Below are positions 17,312 through 28,804 of a stretch of DNA of 64,000 bases, one piece after another. The stretch is from Rhodococcus sp. Leaf278 (GTDB lineage Bacteria > Actinomycetota > Actinomycetes > Mycobacteriales > Mycobacteriaceae). The DNA is taken from positions 3,318 to 67,317 of the forward strand of contig NZ_LMRR01000012.1 of assembly GCF_001426085.1 (NCBI RefSeq). The letters are read 5' to 3'. The position numbers were made by a program, and so were the translations under genes. Under the pieces are notes generated by a model. It saw only the letters and a list, made by a program, of their open reading frames with translations. It was not told the DNA's origin and did no database searches. How positions within the stretch are numbered: position 1 is the stretch's first letter; the number at the start of each line of letters is the position of its first letter.

Positions 17312-18694
17312 GTGGCCCGAACCGCAGAGTCCGTCAACGCCGTCATCAAGGCCTACGACGTCCGTGGCGTCGTCGGTGAGCAGATCGACGAGGCGTTCGT
17401 GCGAGACGTCGGAGCCGCGTTCGCACGTCTCGTGCGCGACGAGGCGGGGGCCGCACGGTCGGTCGTGATCGGCCACGACATGCGTGATTCGTCGCCCGCA
17501 CTGTCCCGGGCCTTCGCCGATGGTGTCACCGCCCAGGGTCTCGACGTGGTGCACATCGGCCTGGCGTCCACCGATCAGCTGTACTTCGCCTCGGGCCTGC
17601 TCGAATGCCCGGGGGCGATGTTCACCGCCAGTCACAATCCGGCGAAGTACAACGGGATCAAGCTGTGCCGCGCAGGCGCGAAGCCGGTGGGGCAGGACAC
17701 CGGTCTGGCCACCGTCAAGGCCGAACTGGTGGACGGGGTACCCGAGTTCGACGGCCCGGCCGGAACCGTGACCTCCCGCGACGTCCTCGACGAGTACGCA
17801 CAGTTCTTGCGAGACCTGGTCGATCTGTCGGGAATTCGCTCCATGAAGATCGCTGTGGACGCGGGCAACGGTATGGGCGGGCACACCGTCCCAGCAGTGT
17901 TCGGCCCGTTGCCGGTGACGATCGAGCCGTTGTTCTTCGAGCTGGACGGCAGCTTCCCCAACCACGAGGCCAATCCGCTCGATCCGGCGAATCTGGTGGA
18001 TCTGCAGCGTTTCGTCGTCGAGACCGGCTCCGCTATCGGGCTCGCGTTCGACGGCGACGCCGATCGCTGCTTCGTCGTCGACGAGAATGGCGACCCGGTG
18101 TCGCCCTCTGCCGTCACCTGTCTGGTGGCCGAGCGCGAACTGGCCAAGGAGCCGGGCGCGGTCATCATCCACAACCTCATCACCTCCCGTTCCGTACCTG
18201 AGCTGGTCACCGAGCTCGGTGGCACGCCGGTACGAACCCGTGTCGGCCACTCCTTCATCAAGCAGCAGATGGCCGATACCGGAGCCATCTTCGGGGGAGA
18301 GCACTCGGCCCACTACTATTTCCGCGACTTCTGGGGTGCCGACTCCGGCATGCTCGCCGCGTTGCATGTGCTCGCCGCTTTCGGTGCACAGGACCGCCCA
18401 CTGTCGGAGATGATGGCAGCCTACGAGACCTACAGTGCATCGGGCGAGATCAACTCGACCGTCGACGACGCGGCAGGTCGCACCGAGGCCGTTCTGGCGG
18501 CGTTCGCCGATCGAACCGCGAACATAGACCGACTCGACGGCGTGACGGTCGATCTCGCCGACGGTTCCTGGTTCAATCTGAGGGCCTCGAACACCGAACC
18601 GCTGCTTCGACTGAACGTGGAAGCTCGCACCGGTGCAGGTGTGGATGCACTTTCGACCGAGATATTGGGCATCGTTCGCGCTGGACTGGAATAG
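17312..18694 (+). CDS. pmmA: Phosphomannomutase / phosphoglucomutase
   Basis: 460 residues from GTG 17312, with AGGAG ending 7 nt upstream; the open frame extends further upstream without similarity. Four-domain alpha-D-phosphohexomutase: catalytic phosphoserine loop in MFTASHNPAKYNGIK, metal loop FDGDADRCFV, sugar-binding GGEHSAHYYF, and phosphate-binding RASNTEPLLRLN. It interconverts mannose-6-phosphate and mannose-1-phosphate for GDP-mannose, feeding mannolipids and arabinomannan. It is followed by the TobH-like gene and manA, matching the order Rv3257c-Rv3256c-Rv3255c. Confidence 0.93.
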   Translation: MARTAESVNAVIKAYDVRGVVGEQIDEAFVRDVGAAFARLVRDEAGAARSVVIGHDMRDSSPALSRAFADGVTAQGLDVVHIGLASTDQLYFASGLLECPGAMFTASHNPAKYNGIKLCRAGAKPVGQDTGLATVKAELVDGVPEFDGPAGTVTSRDVLDEYAQFLRDLVDLSGIRSMKIAVDAGNGMGGHTVPAVFGPLPVTIEPLFFELDGSFPNHEANPLDPANLVDLQRFVVETGSAIGLAFDGDADRCFVVDENGDPVSPSAVTCLVAERELAKEPGAVIIHNLITSRSVPELVTELGGTPVRTRVGHSFIKQQMADTGAIFGGEHSAHYYFRDFWGADSGMLAALHVLAAFGAQDRPLSEMMAAYETYSASGEINSTVDDAAGRTEAVLAAFADRTANIDRLDGVTVDLADGSWFNLRASNTEPLLRLNVEARTGAGVDALSTEILGIVRAGLE

Positions 18695-18764
18695 TGGTTA
18701 CCAAGGGTTCATGAGTGGGTAAGCGTTCGTTTCCGGTCGGTGACGAAGGGGAGGTGTCGCAGCC

Positions 18765-19907
18765 ATGACAGCAGTGTCGTCTCTGGTCGATCTCGACGAT
18801 GCCGATGCTCTCATCGCGGCCGATCGCGAGGGTGCGTTGCGCAGTGCTGCTCTGGCGGGCGCGCAGGTTCGTGCCATCGCGACGGCGGTGGACGAAGCGG
18901 TGCTCGCTCGGTTGGCCGATCTGCGTCCCAGAAGTGTGGTCATCGTGACCGGTGACGGTCGCAGCAGCCGGGCGGCGTCACTTCTCGTCGCAGCGCTCGG
19001 AGACCGACTCGGTGTGCCGCTGGTTCGAAGTACCGGAACTCCGCCGTGGATCGGCCCGCTCGATGTGGTCGTGGTGGCCGGCGACGACGCCGGCGATCCG
19101 CGCCTTGCCGAGTCCGTGGATGCCGCAGCCCGTCGCGGCGCGGAAGTGGTGGTGGTGGCACCAGAGGAAGGGCCGCTGCGTGCCGTCCGAGGGGCCAGGG
19201 TCATGTGGCTGCCGCCGCGTATTGCTGTCCGCGACCACAACGCCCTGATGCGCTATCTCGCCGCATTCGTCGCCGTTCTCGGTGCGGTCGCCGGTGGATC
19301 GTGGAAAACGTTGCTACCCAATCTGTCTCGTCTGGCCGACCTGCTCGATGCCGAGGCGGTTCGAAACAGTCCGTCCAACGAGGTCTTCCACAACCCGGCC
19401 AAGGCCCTCGCCAGCGGTATGAACGGTCGGCGGGTGGTGCTGTCCGGCAGTAGCGCAGCAGCCGTCGAGGTGGCTCGGCACGGCAGTGAGGTGCTACTAC
19501 GTGTGGCGGGTGTGCTCGTCGGTGCCGGCGAACTGGGTGATGTCATCGCGGCGTCCGTTCGTGCTTCGACTGTCCAATCCTCTGGCACGGCAACGGCATT
19601 CGATTCGTTCTTTCACGACGAACAGCTCGACGGCCCGCCGCCCGCTCTGCCGATGCGTGTCATCGTCGTCGCGTCCGACGTCGAACGGGCCATGACCGAA
19701 CGACGATTGGCCGGTGTGGCCGAATCGGAACTGTTGCTCGCCGAGTCGAGTGAGGCGCTGTTCGGCGGTGCGAGGCCGGGATCCGATCTCGACATCACCG
19801 TCGCGCCTGCCGGTCCGGTTACACTTTCGGTGCTCGACACCATGTCCGTGTTGGCGACGCGGTTGGACACGACTGCCGCGTATCTGTTGTTGATGGGCGG
19901 TAGCTAG
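18765..19907 (+). CDS. TobH-like / SIS-fold protein upstream of manA
   Basis: 380 residues, ATG preceded by GGGGAGG. The sequence contains two nucleotide-/sugar-phosphate-like Rossmann folds (SVVIVTGDGRSSRAASLLVA; RRVVLSGSSAAAVEVARHGS), resembling the SIS domain of phosphosugar isomerases but without clear catalytic residues I can name. Homologues between phosphomannomutase and manA in actinobacteria (Rv3256c) are of unknown function and are sometimes called TobH. The stop overlaps the manA start by one base, so a role in mannose metabolism is likely. Confidence 0.8.
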   Translation: MTAVSSLVDLDDADALIAADREGALRSAALAGAQVRAIATAVDEAVLARLADLRPRSVVIVTGDGRSSRAASLLVAALGDRLGVPLVRSTGTPPWIGPLDVVVVAGDDAGDPRLAESVDAAARRGAEVVVVAPEEGPLRAVRGARVMWLPPRIAVRDHNALMRYLAAFVAVLGAVAGGSWKTLLPNLSRLADLLDAEAVRNSPSNEVFHNPAKALASGMNGRRVVLSGSSAAAVEVARHGSEVLLRVAGVLVGAGELGDVIAASVRASTVQSSGTATAFDSFFHDEQLDGPPPALPMRVIVVASDVERAMTERRLAGVAESELLLAESSEALFGGARPGSDLDITVAPAGPVTLSVLDTMSVLATRLDTTAAYLLLMGGS

Positions 19908-21136
19908 TGCAGCTCTTGCGAGGTGCGGTTCGGTCTTATGCATGGGGGTCGCGAACCGCTCTGGCCCGAATTCAGGGTCGCCCGGTTCCGTCCGATCATC
20001 CCGAGGCCGAGATCTGGCTCGGTGCGCACCCGGCCGATTCGGCGCAGGTGCTGCACGAGGGTGGTAGCACCCCACTGCTCACGTTGATCGACGGGGATCC
20101 GGCGACGCAGCTGGGAGGCTCGGCTCAGCAGTACGAGTCCCGACTGCCGTACCTGTTGAAACTGCTTGCCGCAGAAGAGCCTTTGTCGTTGCAGGCCCAC
20201 CCCAGCAGTGCACAGGCCCGTGAAGGCTTCGCGCGCGAGAATGCGGCCGGTGTCCCCATCGATTCTCCGGTGCGTAACTATCGGGATCCCAATCACAAGC
20301 CGGAACTGATCGTGGCGCTGACGGAGTTCGAGGCGCTGGCCGGCTTTCGGAGCCCCACCGAGACCGTCGAACTGCTCGACGCGTTGGGCGTCGCCGCGCT
20401 CGGCGGGTACCGCACATTGCTTGCCGCACAACCCGACGCGTCCGGACTCCGTACGGTGTTCACTTCCTGGATCACGCTTCCCGGGCAGTCGCTCGACAAT
20501 ATTCTGCCGGCCGTTGCCCAGGGTTGCATCGATTACCTTTCCGGTCCTGCGCGTACCGACGGCGGCCGATTCGCGGCCGAGGCCAGAACCCTGCTCGAGC
20601 TCGGCGAGTCCTATCCCGGCGACGCCGGTGTGCTTGCAGCGTTGCTGCTGAACCGGGTGACCTTGGCTCCCGGTCAGGGCCTGTACCTGGACGCCGGAAA
20701 CTTGCACGCATACCTGCGCGGAACCGGAGTCGAAATCATGGCCAATTCCGACAACGTGTTGCGCGGGGGACTGACTCCCAAGCACGTCGACGTCCCGGAA
20801 CTCCTGCGGGTCCTGGACTTCGAGCCGGCCGACATCTCTCCCATCACTCCCGGTGAGGGTGATCGGCCCACCTACCTGTACCGCACGCCCGCACCGGAAT
20901 TCGCGCTGAGCCGGACGGCGGTGCCACCGGGGGAGACGGTCGAAATACCCGGATCCGGCCCTCGAATTCTGCTGTGTACCGGCGGAACCGTCGTGGCGAG
21001 TGCCGGTGGACGCTCGCCCGGGTTGACGGTGTCGCAGGGCAGCTCGGCGTGGATACCGGCTGCGGATCGATTCGTCACCGTGACTGCTGATTCGGACGCG
21101 GCCGAGGTGTTCGTGGCCTCCGTCGGTCGCCAGTAG
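19907..21136 (+). CDS. manA: Mannose-6-phosphate isomerase, class I
   Basis: 409 residues. Type I phosphomannose isomerase (zinc cupin): YAWGSRTALARIQGRPVPSD, the family motif AEIWLGAHP, LPYLLKLLAAEEPLSLQAHP with metal ligands, YRDPNHKPELIVALTEFEAL, and LYLDAGNLHAYLRG. It converts fructose-6-phosphate to mannose-6-phosphate at the head of GDP-mannose synthesis. The GTG start overlaps the stop of the preceding gene (TAGTG). A hairpin follows 30 bp after the stop. Confidence 0.93.
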   Translation: MQLLRGAVRSYAWGSRTALARIQGRPVPSDHPEAEIWLGAHPADSAQVLHEGGSTPLLTLIDGDPATQLGGSAQQYESRLPYLLKLLAAEEPLSLQAHPSSAQAREGFARENAAGVPIDSPVRNYRDPNHKPELIVALTEFEALAGFRSPTETVELLDALGVAALGGYRTLLAAQPDASGLRTVFTSWITLPGQSLDNILPAVAQGCIDYLSGPARTDGGRFAAEARTLLELGESYPGDAGVLAALLLNRVTLAPGQGLYLDAGNLHAYLRGTGVEIMANSDNVLRGGLTPKHVDVPELLRVLDFEPADISPITPGEGDRPTYLYRTPAPEFALSRTAVPPGETVEIPGSGPRILLCTGGTVVASAGGRSPGLTVSQGSSAWIPAADRFVTVTADSDAAEVFVASVGRQ

Positions 21137-21165
21137 ATCCCTTCCGTCCGGCCGCACCCGTCCGG

Positions 21166-21187
21166 CCGCACCCTGCGGCGGTCTTTT
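21166..21187 (+). terminator. Probable rho-independent terminator after manA
   Basis: Short stem CCGCA/TGCGG with a CCC loop, followed by CGGTCTTTT. It lies within a directly repeated CCGTCCGGCCGCA segment. Weak but well placed. Confidence 0.45.
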
Positions 21188-21300
21188 CGAAGAGCGGAAG
21201 TGCGCAATCGACGTGCCCGAAGGCAATAGTCTGATGTCACAGTGAACTCTGCGACGGGTGTGATCCGTGGGCAGAGGCGAATACGCATTATGGAGGCCCG

Positions 21301-22809
21301 ATGAGCAGAGCAGACCGGCCGGCCAAGACTCCGCGCACGACGGGGTGGTTCCGGACCAAATCGATCGAGCAGTCGATCGAGGACACCGACGAGCCGGACA
21401 CCAAACTCCGGAAAGAACTCGGTTCCTGGGACCTCACAGTGTTCGGCGTCGCCGTTGCTGTCGGTGCGGGCATCTTCACCCTGACCGCGCGCACCGCCGG
21501 AAACGTAGCGGGACCGGCGGTCTCGGTGGCGTTCGTGCTCGCCGCGATCGCGTGCGGGCTGGCGGCGCTGTGTTACGCGGAGTTCGCCTCGACAGTTCCC
21601 GTTGCCGGCAGCGCGTACACGTTCTCGTATGCCGCGTTCGGTGAGTTCATCGCGTGGATCATCGGCTGGGATCTGATCCTCGAGTTCGGCCTCGCGGCTG
21701 CCGTCGTGGCCAAGGCGTGGTCGTTGTACCTGGGAGATCTGCTCGGGACGGCCGCACCGGTACTCCAGATCGGTTCGCTGAACTTCGACTGGGGCGCACT
21801 GCTCATCGTGGTGGTGCTGACGGTGCTGATCGCATCGGGCACCAAGTTGTCGTCGCGGGTCTCGCTCGTGATCACTGCGATCAAGGTGATCGTCGTTCTG
21901 TTCGTCGTCGTCCTCGGTGCCTTCTACATCAAGGTCTCCAATTACGACCCGTACATTCCTCCGTCGCAGCCCGGCACCACCGGCGAGGGCCTCCATCAGT
22001 CCTTGTTCTCGTTCGTCACCGGTGCGGGCGGCAGCACCTTCGGCTGGTACGGACTTCTGGCCGCGGCGTCGCTCGTGTTCTTCGCGTTCATCGGCTTCGA
22101 CGTGGTCGCGACGACGGCGGAGGAGACCAAGGAACCGCAGAAGGCACTACCGCGCGGCATCCTGGGTTCCCTCGCGATCGTGACCGTGCTCTACGTTGCA
22201 GTCACCCTGGTGCTGACCGGAATGGTGAAGTACACCGATTTGGCCGGTGACAGTTCGACGCTGGCCACGGCGTTCGAGCTGAACGGTCTGACCTGGGCCA
22301 AGAACATCATCTCGTTCGGCGCGCTTGCCGGTCTCACCACAGTGGTGATGGTGTTGATGCTGGGCCAGACACGAGTGCTCTTCGCGATGTCGCGGGACGG
22401 ATTGGTGCCGCGCGGATTGGCCCACACCGGAAAGAAGGGCACGCCGGTTCGGACGACGATTCTGGTGGGCGTCATCGTCGGACTGCTCGCGGCCTTCGTT
22501 CCGCTGGGCACGCTCGAGGAGATGGTGAACATCGGAACCCTGTTCGCGTTCGTGCTCGTGTCGGCGGGTGTTCTGGTCCTGCGCAAGACTCGACCGGACC
22601 TCGAACGCGGCTTTCGGGTGCCGTGGGTTCCGCTGGTACCGATCCTCGCTGTCCTCGCGTGCCTGTGGTTGATGCTGAACCTGTCGGTCGAGACCTGGCT
22701 GCGCTTCCTGGTCTGGATGGCCGCGGGTGTCGTGATCTACGTTCTGTACAGCAGGCGTCATTCGGTGATGGGTCTGCGGGAAGCAGACAAGGGCAACAAG
22801 GGGAAGTGA
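21301..22809 (+). CDS. APC-family amino acid permease (cationic amino acid transporter type)
   Basis: 502 residues, about 12 hydrophobic helices. The first helix region VAVAVGAGIFTLTARTAGNV carries the GAGIF substrate-binding motif of the APC superfamily; further conserved parts are AALCYAEFASTVPVAGSAYT and FFAFIGFDVVATTAEETKEP. A Lys/Asp-rich cytoplasmic N-terminus precedes the membrane part. The same type of permease lies next to alkB in mycobacteria (Rv3253c). The substrate cannot be fixed from sequence; cationic amino acids are likely by family. Confidence 0.88.
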   Translation: MSRADRPAKTPRTTGWFRTKSIEQSIEDTDEPDTKLRKELGSWDLTVFGVAVAVGAGIFTLTARTAGNVAGPAVSVAFVLAAIACGLAALCYAEFASTVPVAGSAYTFSYAAFGEFIAWIIGWDLILEFGLAAAVVAKAWSLYLGDLLGTAAPVLQIGSLNFDWGALLIVVVLTVLIASGTKLSSRVSLVITAIKVIVVLFVVVLGAFYIKVSNYDPYIPPSQPGTTGEGLHQSLFSFVTGAGGSTFGWYGLLAAASLVFFAFIGFDVVATTAEETKEPQKALPRGILGSLAIVTVLYVAVTLVLTGMVKYTDLAGDSSTLATAFELNGLTWAKNIISFGALAGLTTVVMVLMLGQTRVLFAMSRDGLVPRGLAHTGKKGTPVRTTILVGVIVGLLAAFVPLGTLEEMVNIGTLFAFVLVSAGVLVLRKTRPDLERGFRVPWVPLVPILAVLACLWLMLNLSVETWLRFLVWMAAGVVIYVLYSRRHSVMGLREADKGNKGK

Positions 22810-22945
22810 CCGGGTGCCGTATTCGGTGCTCGTCCTACGATGCACGGGCCGAAATCGGTCGGCGTCACATCGGACCTCGAGAATGTTATACCCTCGAAAA
22901 CAGACTTGGAGGACTTCTACAGTTCGATGAGAGGGTGTTGACACA

Positions 22946-24166
22946 GTGAATGCGAACGGCCGAATCACTTCCACGAGGGATTCGGGTGTCGCTTTCGGGG
23001 GGCGGGATTCGAAGGTCGGCGGACGGTCGGTTCGCTGGCAAGACAGCAAACGCTATTTGTGGATGCTGGGGCTCTTGGCACCGGCATCGGCGCTGCTGCC
23101 GTCACAGTTGGTCTACTGGACGGGCATGGGCATCTTCTGGTGGAGCGGCGTCCTGGTGTTCTTCGTGATCATTCCGGTGATCGACGTGATCGCCGGCGAG
23201 GACGGGCACAACCCGGACGAGTCGGCGAGCGAGAAGCTTCAAAACGATCGCTACTACCGCTGGTGTACTTACCTTTTCCTACCCATTCAGTTCGTCGGGC
23301 TGATCGTCGCATGTTGGATGTGGGCGTACGGAAACCTGACGGTGGTGGACAAGATCGGACTCGCTGTGACGGTGGGTCTGGTCGCTGGAACGGGGATCAA
23401 TGCTGCTCACGAGCTGGGTCATCGGATCGAACGGCACGAGCGGTGGCTGGCCAAGATCGCCCTGTCTCAAACGCTCTACGGGCACTTCTTCGTGGAACAC
23501 AACCGCGGCCATCACGTTCGGGTCGCGACCCCGGACGATCCCGCAAGCGCGCGACTCGGCGAGAGCGTGTGGACCTTCGTGCCCCGCAGCACGGTGTTGG
23601 GGCTCGTCTCCGCGTGGAAACTCGAAGCGCAGCGTCTACGGCGCAAGGGTCGCTCCGTCGCGAGCCCGACCAACGCGCTGCTGCACACCTGGTTGCTGAG
23701 CGCAGTGCTGTTCGGGACGTTGCTGGTCGTGTTCGGCCCCGCCATTGCGCCCTATCTCCTGCTGCAGGCCGTCGTCGGATTCGTGTTGCTCGAGATGGTG
23801 AACTACGTGGAGCACTACGCCTTGCTCCGCGAAACGAACGACCGAGGCAAATACGTTCGATGCTCGCCCCGACACAGCTGGAACAGCGACAGAATCTGCA
23901 CCAACATATTTCTGTATCACTTGCAACGACACAGTGATCACCACGCCAATCCAGGTAAGCGCTACCAGACCCTGCTCTCGTGCGACGAAGCTCCGCAGCT
24001 TCCGGCCGGATACGCGTCGATGGTGATACTCGCCGCAATTCCGCCGCTATGGCGTCGAGTGATGGACCCGCGGGTACTCGCGCACTACCAAGGCGATGTC
24101 TCCCGTGCCAACATTCTTCCCCGCAAGCGTGCCCGAATTCTGGCGCGAGCCGGACGAAACGGATAG
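22946..24166 (+). CDS. alkB: Alkane 1-monooxygenase (AlkB), without adjacent rubredoxin
   Basis: Integral-membrane non-haem diiron hydroxylase that oxidises medium-chain n-alkanes to 1-alkanols. 406 residues with about six hydrophobic helices and the AlkB histidine boxes HELGH, EHNRGHHVRVATPDDPASAR and LQRHSDHHANPGKRYQTL. The normally invariant NYxEHYG motif reads NYVEHYA. A roughly 30-residue N-terminal extension precedes the usual start; GTG 22946 is chosen but a shorter form is possible. In related actinobacteria rubredoxin genes and a TetR gene follow; here sahH follows after only 102 bp and no rubredoxin domain is fused, so electrons must come from elsewhere. Confidence 0.9.
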   Translation: MNANGRITSTRDSGVAFGGRDSKVGGRSVRWQDSKRYLWMLGLLAPASALLPSQLVYWTGMGIFWWSGVLVFFVIIPVIDVIAGEDGHNPDESASEKLQNDRYYRWCTYLFLPIQFVGLIVACWMWAYGNLTVVDKIGLAVTVGLVAGTGINAAHELGHRIERHERWLAKIALSQTLYGHFFVEHNRGHHVRVATPDDPASARLGESVWTFVPRSTVLGLVSAWKLEAQRLRRKGRSVASPTNALLHTWLLSAVLFGTLLVVFGPAIAPYLLLQAVVGFVLLEMVNYVEHYALLRETNDRGKYVRCSPRHSWNSDRICTNIFLYHLQRHSDHHANPGKRYQTLLSCDEAPQLPAGYASMVILAAIPPLWRRVMDPRVLAHYQGDVSRANILPRKRARILARAGRNG

Positions 24167-24268
24167 TGCACACGGTCGGTGCGGGCTCGTCCCCCCGGGC
24201 AGTCGGTACTTCCGCCGCGCGGACCCGATAGCCTGGTGGACAGACACTCAGTCAACAGGAGAGGCAAG

Positions 24269-25753
<1,485 letters not shown>

Positions 25754-25759
25754 CCTGCG

Positions 25760-26425
25760 GTGGGGCGGCTTTTCGTCATCGAAGGAGTCGACGGTGCGGG
25801 CAAGAACACGCTCGCCCGTCGGCTCGTTTCGTCATGGGAACGCGACGGCCTCGACGTCGCGCGGATCGGATTTCCCAGGTACGGCCGGTCGGTACACGCC
25901 GATCTTGCGGCGGAGGCGCTGCACGGTGAGCACGGCGACACCGCTGCCAGTGTGCACGCGATGGCTCTGCTGTTCGCGCTCGATCGCCGGGATGCGGTCG
26001 ACGAGGTCCGAAAGCTGCTCTTGCACAACGACGTAGTTCTTCTCGATCGGTACGTGGCGTCCAACGCCGCGTACACGGCTGCTCGGTTGGAACAGACCGC
26101 AGACGGCGGGGCCGTCGAATGGATCAGGGCGCTCGAATTCGAACGCTTCGCAGTTCCGATTCCGGACATTCAGATTCTGCTCGACGTACCCGTGGCGCTC
26201 GCCGCCGAGCGGGCCGCGGCACGGGAGAGTGCGGACGTCACCAGAACCCGGGATGCATACGAACGGGACGGCTCGCTGCAGAGCCGAACCTCGGACGTGT
26301 ACGCCGCTCTCGCGGCGGCGAACTGGGTGTCGCCGTGGGAGGTGGTGACCGCCGACGTCGATCCCGATCGACTCGCCGCCGAGTTGTCCAATCAGCCATC
26401 AGGCGAGCCGAGAGTGACACGATAG
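25760..26425 (+). CDS. tmk: Thymidylate kinase
   Basis: dTMP to dTDP kinase, 221 residues. P-loop IEGVDGAGKNTLARRL, in which Asn replaces the usual Ser/Thr after GK; mycobacterial TMK is also unusual here. The DR motif LLDRYVASNAAYTAARLEQT and the LID-region acidic/basic residues are visible. GTG start 7 bp after the sahH stop suggests co-transcription with it. The stop lies 4 bp from mtrA, so the genes may share transcripts. Confidence 0.92.
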   Translation: MGRLFVIEGVDGAGKNTLARRLVSSWERDGLDVARIGFPRYGRSVHADLAAEALHGEHGDTAASVHAMALLFALDRRDAVDEVRKLLLHNDVVLLDRYVASNAAYTAARLEQTADGGAVEWIRALEFERFAVPIPDIQILLDVPVALAAERAAARESADVTRTRDAYERDGSLQSRTSDVYAALAAANWVSPWEVVTADVDPDRLAAELSNQPSGEPRVTR

Positions 26426-26429
26426 AGCC

Positions 26430-27107
26430 ATGAAGCCTCGGATTCTGGTTGTGGACGACGATTCGGCTCTGGCGGAGATGCTCACCATCGTGCTGCGTGG
26501 TGAAGGATTCGAGCCCTTCGTGGTCGGCGACGGCACCCAAGCGTTGGCGGCCGTGCGCGAGAACCGGCCGGATCTGGTGCTACTGGACCTGATGCTTCCC
26601 GGGATGAACGGCATCGACGTATGCCGCGTACTACGGGCCGATTCCGGTGTCCCGATCGTGATGCTGACGGCCAAGACCGACACCGTCGATGTTGTGCTCG
26701 GCCTCGAATCCGGTGCAGACGACTACATCATGAAGCCGTTCAAGCCGAAGGAATTGGTCGCACGGGTTCGGGCGCGCCTGCGCAGGACCGAAGACGAACC
26801 TGCCGAATTGCTGTCCATCGCAGACATCGTGATCGACGTGCCCGCGCACAAGGTGAGCCGCGGCGATGAACTGGTGTCGCTGACACCACTCGAATTCGAT
26901 CTGCTGGTGGCACTGGCCCGCAAGCCACGTCAGGTGTTCACCCGAGAAGTGCTGCTCGAACAAGTGTGGGGCTACCGCCACGCGGCCGACACTCGACTGG
27001 TCAACGTGCACGTGCAGCGGCTACGCGCAAAGGTCGAGAAGGATCCGGAAAACCCCGAGGTGGTGTTGACCGTGAGGGGGGTCGGGTACAAGGCCGGACC
27101 GCCGTGA
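26430..27107 (+). CDS. mtrA: Two-component response regulator MtrA
   Basis: 225 residues, OmpR family. Phospho-acceptor Asp53 in [17 protein letters not shown], acidic pocket VVDDD, Thr in VMLTAK and Lys in IMKPF; winged helix with [20 protein letters not shown] and [13 protein letters not shown]. MtrA controls replication- and wall-linked genes in mycobacteria and corynebacteria. It is followed by mtrB with a GTGA overlap and then lpqB, the conserved mtrAB-lpqB operon. Confidence 0.96.
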   Translation: MKPRILVVDDDSALAEMLTIVLRGEGFEPFVVGDGTQALAAVRENRPDLVLLDLMLPGMNGIDVCRVLRADSGVPIVMLTAKTDTVDVVLGLESGADDYIMKPFKPKELVARVRARLRRTEDEPAELLSIADIVIDVPAHKVSRGDELVSLTPLEFDLLVALARKPRQVFTREVLLEQVWGYRHAADTRLVNVHVQRLRAKVEKDPENPEVVLTVRGVGYKAGPP

Positions 27108-28804
27108 TCGGTTTCTCCCACTCTCGGCGACGAATCAACGGCAAGTTCTCTCCTCTGCTGCGGTGGTTTCGTTCGCTGAGTACCTCGCTCGGTCATGCCT
27201 GGCGACGGTCCTTGCAGCTTCGCGTCGTCGTGTCGACGTTGACGTTGTCGCTGGTGGTCATCCTCATCCTCGGGGTGGTGTTGACCTCTCAGATCACCGA
27301 TCGGTTACTCGAGGCCAAGTTGTCTGCGGCCACCGAAGAACTCGACAGATCCCGAACCACCGTCGAGGGCAACCTCGCGGGTGCCGACGATTCGAGTGGG
27401 CTCGCGACGCGCCTCGAACGAGCCCGGGCAGCACTGACGAATCAGGACCTGGATGCGGCGTCGACCACCGGGTCGGCGGGATCGTTCGATCCGGTGTTGA
27501 TCGTCGAGGGTGACGCCACGCGGGCCGAGGCGTCGGTCGGGCCGGTGGATCAGATACCGAACAGCTTGCGCGACTTCGTCAAGAAGGGCCTCATCAGCTC
27601 GCAGTACGCCACCGTGACCGACAGTGACGGCGGGTATTCCGGATCGGCGCTCATCATGGGATCGCCCACCGGATCCGATATCTCGGCGCTACAGCTCTAC
27701 CTGATCTTCCCGCTCGCCAGTGAGGACCGGACGCTGTCGTTGGTACGCGGCACATTGTTCATCGGAGCAGTGGTGCTCCTGGTTCTGCTCGCGGCGATCG
27801 CGATGCTCGTCGCACGGCAGGTGGTGTTGCCCATTCGATCCGCCTCGCGCATCGCAGTGCGGTTCGCCGACGGCAGGCTCAAGGAGCGCATGCCGGTTCG
27901 CGGTGAGGACGACATGGCCAGGCTCGCGATGTCCTTCAACGAGATGGCCGAGAGCCTGTCCAAACAGATCACCCAGCTCGAGGAATTCGGTAACCTGCAG
28001 CGCCGGTTCACCTCCGACGTCAGCCACGAACTGCGGACCCCGCTCACTACGGTGCGGATGGCGGCCGATCTCATCCACGACGCCAGTGACGACCTCGAAC
28101 CGGCACTCAAGAGATCGTCGGAGCTGCTGGTGAACGAGCTGGATCGCTTCGAGACCTTGCTCGGTGACCTGCTCGAGATCAGTCGACACGACGCGGGTGT
28201 GGCCGAACTGGCTGCCGAACAGCTCGATCTTCGGATGTGTGCGCGTGCAGCGGTGTCCACCGTTCGTCACCTGGCGCGCGAAACCGGCACCGAAGTGATC
28301 GTCGACATGCCCGAGACCGCGGTCGTCGCCGAGGTGGACCCCAGGCGAGTGGAGCGGATTCTGCGGAACCTGTTGGCCAACGCCCTCGATCACGGCGAAG
28401 GCAAGCCGGTGCTGCTGCGTCTGCGGTCGGATGCCGACGCGGCAGCATTCGTGGTGCGCGACCAGGGAATCGGTCTGCGCCCCGGGGAGGAGAAGCTGGT
28501 GTTCAACCGGTTCTGGCGTTCGGATCCCTCGCGTGTCCGTCGCTCCGGCGGCACCGGATTGGGGCTGGCGATCAGCGTCGAGGACGCCCGCTTGCACGAC
28601 GGTAAGCTCGAGGCGTGGGGTGCAGTGGGAGAAGGCGCATGTTTTCGACTCACACTGCCGCTCGTGCGCGGGCACAAGGTGATCGGATCTCCTTTGCCCC
28701 TCAAGCCCAGCACCAAGAAGTACGCGCAGGGGCAGCCGATTCCGGCGATCACCGCCCAGAAGTCGTCCGCGCAGAAGACGTCGTCACCGGAGTCGGTGAC
28801 GTGA
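27104..28804 (+). CDS. mtrB: Sensor histidine kinase MtrB
   Basis: 566 residues from GTG 27104, overlapping the mtrA stop by 4 bp. Two membrane helices (about 40-65 and 215-240) flank an extracytoplasmic domain of about 150 residues; then HAMP, phosphoacceptor helix [18 protein letters not shown] (His308) and HATPase with [18 protein letters not shown] and [20 protein letters not shown]. It phosphorylates MtrA in response to osmotic and wall conditions. The C-terminal Ser/Thr/Pro/Lys-rich tail extends past the kinase domain. Confidence 0.96.
   Translation: MIGFSHSRRRINGKFSPLLRWFRSLSTSLGHAWRRSLQLRVVVSTLTLSLVVILILGVVLTSQITDRLLEAKLSAATEELDRSRTTVEGNLAGADDSSGLATRLERARAALTNQDLDAASTTGSAGSFDPVLIVEGDATRAEASVGPVDQIPNSLRDFVKKGLISSQYATVTDSDGGYSGSALIMGSPTGSDISALQLYLIFPLASEDRTLSLVRGTLFIGAVVLLVLLAAIAMLVARQVVLPIRSASRIAVRFADGRLKERMPVRGEDDMARLAMSFNEMAESLSKQITQLEEFGNLQRRFTSDVSHELRTPLTTVRMAADLIHDASDDLEPALKRSSELLVNELDRFETLLGDLLEISRHDAGVAELAAEQLDLRMCARAAVSTVRHLARETGTEVIVDMPETAVVAEVDPRRVERILRNLLANALDHGEGKPVLLRLRSDADAAAFVVRDQGIGLRPGEEKLVFNRFWRSDPSRVRRSGGTGLGLAISVEDARLHDGKLEAWGAVGEGACFRLTLPLVRGHKVIGSPLPLKPSTKKYAQGQPIPAITAQKSSAQKTSSPESVT

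Noticed and set aside
24167..24268. Search for a rubredoxin gene between alkB and sahH
   Set aside because: The 102-bp gap cannot encode a rubredoxin (about 55 residues with two CxxC pairs), and no CxxC pairs appear in any frame.
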